DNA from: Natrinema hispanicum
GTDB taxonomy: Archaea; Halobacteriota; Halobacteria; Halobacteriales; Natrialbaceae
Assembly: GCF_004217335.1 (NCBI RefSeq)
Contig: NZ_SHMP01000004.1
Coordinates: 682,001-746,000 of the forward strand
DNA length: 64,000 nt
Reading direction: 5' to 3'
Shown here: positions 63,702-64,000 of the stretch, piece after piece
How positions within the stretch are numbered: the stretch's first letter is position 1
Layout: each line of letters begins with the position of its first letter
Notes under the pieces: generated by a model
What the model was told of the DNA's origin: nothing
The model's input: only the letters and a program-made list of their open reading frames with translations
Database searches by the model: none
Program-made: the position numbers and the translations under genes

Positions 63702-63786
63702 TGCGCGGGACCGGATTCGAACCGGCGGACCCCTACGGGACAGCGTCCTAAGCGCTGCGCCGTTGGCCTAGCTTGGCTACCCGCGC
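63702..63786 (-). tRNA. tRNA-Leu (anticodon UAG)
   Basis: Reverse strand: acceptor GCGCGGG pairs with CCCGCGC; the D arm has GCC/GGC; the anticodon arm is CAGCG-CTTAGGA-CGCTG with TAG at positions 34-36; a long variable arm (TCCCGTAGGGGT) marks it as class II; the T arm holds TTCGAAT; the discriminator is A73, the leucine identity base. CCA is not encoded. No intron. Confidence 0.92.
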
Positions 63787-63832
63787 TCGTCTTCGCCTTT
63801 TGCCGAATCGAGTAAGTACCTGTCGGTCCGCG

Positions 63833-64000
63833 TTAGCAACGAGTCACTGATTCCTCCGGCGACCAGTCCGGTGGCACGATGTACGTCACGTGCTCGGGAT
63901 CTCGCGACTGATGTAACTCAGCGGCCTCTTCGGCGAGCGCCCGATCCTGATAGGGCATCTCGAGACCGCAGCCAGTACAGACGAGTTTACATGTTGGCTC
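63833..64000 (-). CDS. Zinc-ribbon hypothetical protein (5' end cut by window)
   Basis: 55 codons are visible before the stop at 63833-63835. They read EPTCKLVCTGCGLEMPYQDR, ALAEEAAELHQSRDPEHVTY and IVPPDWSPEESVTRC. VCTGCG is half of a zinc knuckle; with the earlier Cys and a partner outside it could be complete. The composition is typical of small haloarchaeal proteins that begin with such a knuckle and have a helical middle. The start lies beyond base 64000. Confidence 0.5.
   Translation of the reverse strand, partial: EPTCKLVCTGCGLEMPYQDRALAEEAAELHQSRDPEHVTYIVPPDWSPEESVTRC

Noticed and set aside
63478..63815. Plus-strand frames overlapping tRNA-Leu
   Set aside because: They run antisense through the tRNA and contain translated tRNA sequence (DSNRRTPTG), a usual artefact.
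1..64000. CRISPR array, Cas genes, rRNA operon or integrase gene
   Set aside because: I looked for regularly spaced repeats, Cas motifs, conserved rRNA segments and tyrosine-recombinase R-H-R-Y motifs and found none that I could support.

Overview
The window is a haloarchaeal chromosome segment, most likely from the Natrialbales (Natrinema, Haloterrigena or Natronorubrum type). Reasons: acidic proteome, CTCGAG-rich coding DNA, PGF-CTERM surface proteins, haloarchaeal MoxR/DUF58 genes, archaeal type IV pilins, a PHA locus with phaR-phaP-phaE-phaC and maoC, and DacZ. The genus is inference.

Layout. 1-4.0 kb: AT-richer surface-polysaccharide genes (GT-C-like membrane protein, sulfatase-like protein, Wzx-type flippase). 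4.1-7.2 kb: cassette copy A, a winged-helix repressor-like gene divergent from four overlapping genes ending in a coiled-coil DNA-binding-like protein, with a decayed third copy beside it. 7.2-15.3 kb: an accessory graveyard holding a TnpB element with a divergent small gene, the orphan right end of a second TnpB element inside a uspA fragment, four related relics (three with terminase-like C-terminal motifs), tiny zinc-finger genes and a few intact genes. 15.5-23.9 kb: NUDIX gene, two PGF-CTERM surface proteins, a zinc-finger gene and a MacB/FtsX-type ABC exporter. 24-34 kb: DUF1616, DUF4129, DUF58, DUF7519-like, MoxR and DUF4350 genes. 34.2-37.8 kb: cassette copy B, in the same orientation as copy A, its coiled-coil gene split by a TnpB element. 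38.3-50.9 kb: AglB-like protein and exopolysaccharide genes. 51-53 kb: two type IV pilins with a membrane protein. 53.6-58.5 kb: PHA granule locus. 58.7-64 kb: housekeeping genes (phosphohexomutase, cytidine deaminase, uridine phosphorylase, MscS, DacZ, tRNA-Leu(UAG)).

The best candidate for an undescribed system is the duplicated cassette. Both copies keep the same five genes, overlapping starts, a two-hairpin leader before the first operon gene and a conserved ~185-bp 3' non-coding tail. The palindromes in front of their repressor-like genes differ in sequence, as expected for related plasmid or provirus maintenance/immunity modules with diverged specificity. Copies A and B flank ~27 kb as direct repeats, and each sits next to a polysaccharide cluster containing a sulfatase-like protein and a flippase.

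Many conserved genes at 18-34 kb and 53-63.5 kb carry single-base frame breaks, some in G or C runs, while the polysaccharide genes are clean. Sequence or assembly error is the simplest explanation, so those loci are listed as genes with broken frames.
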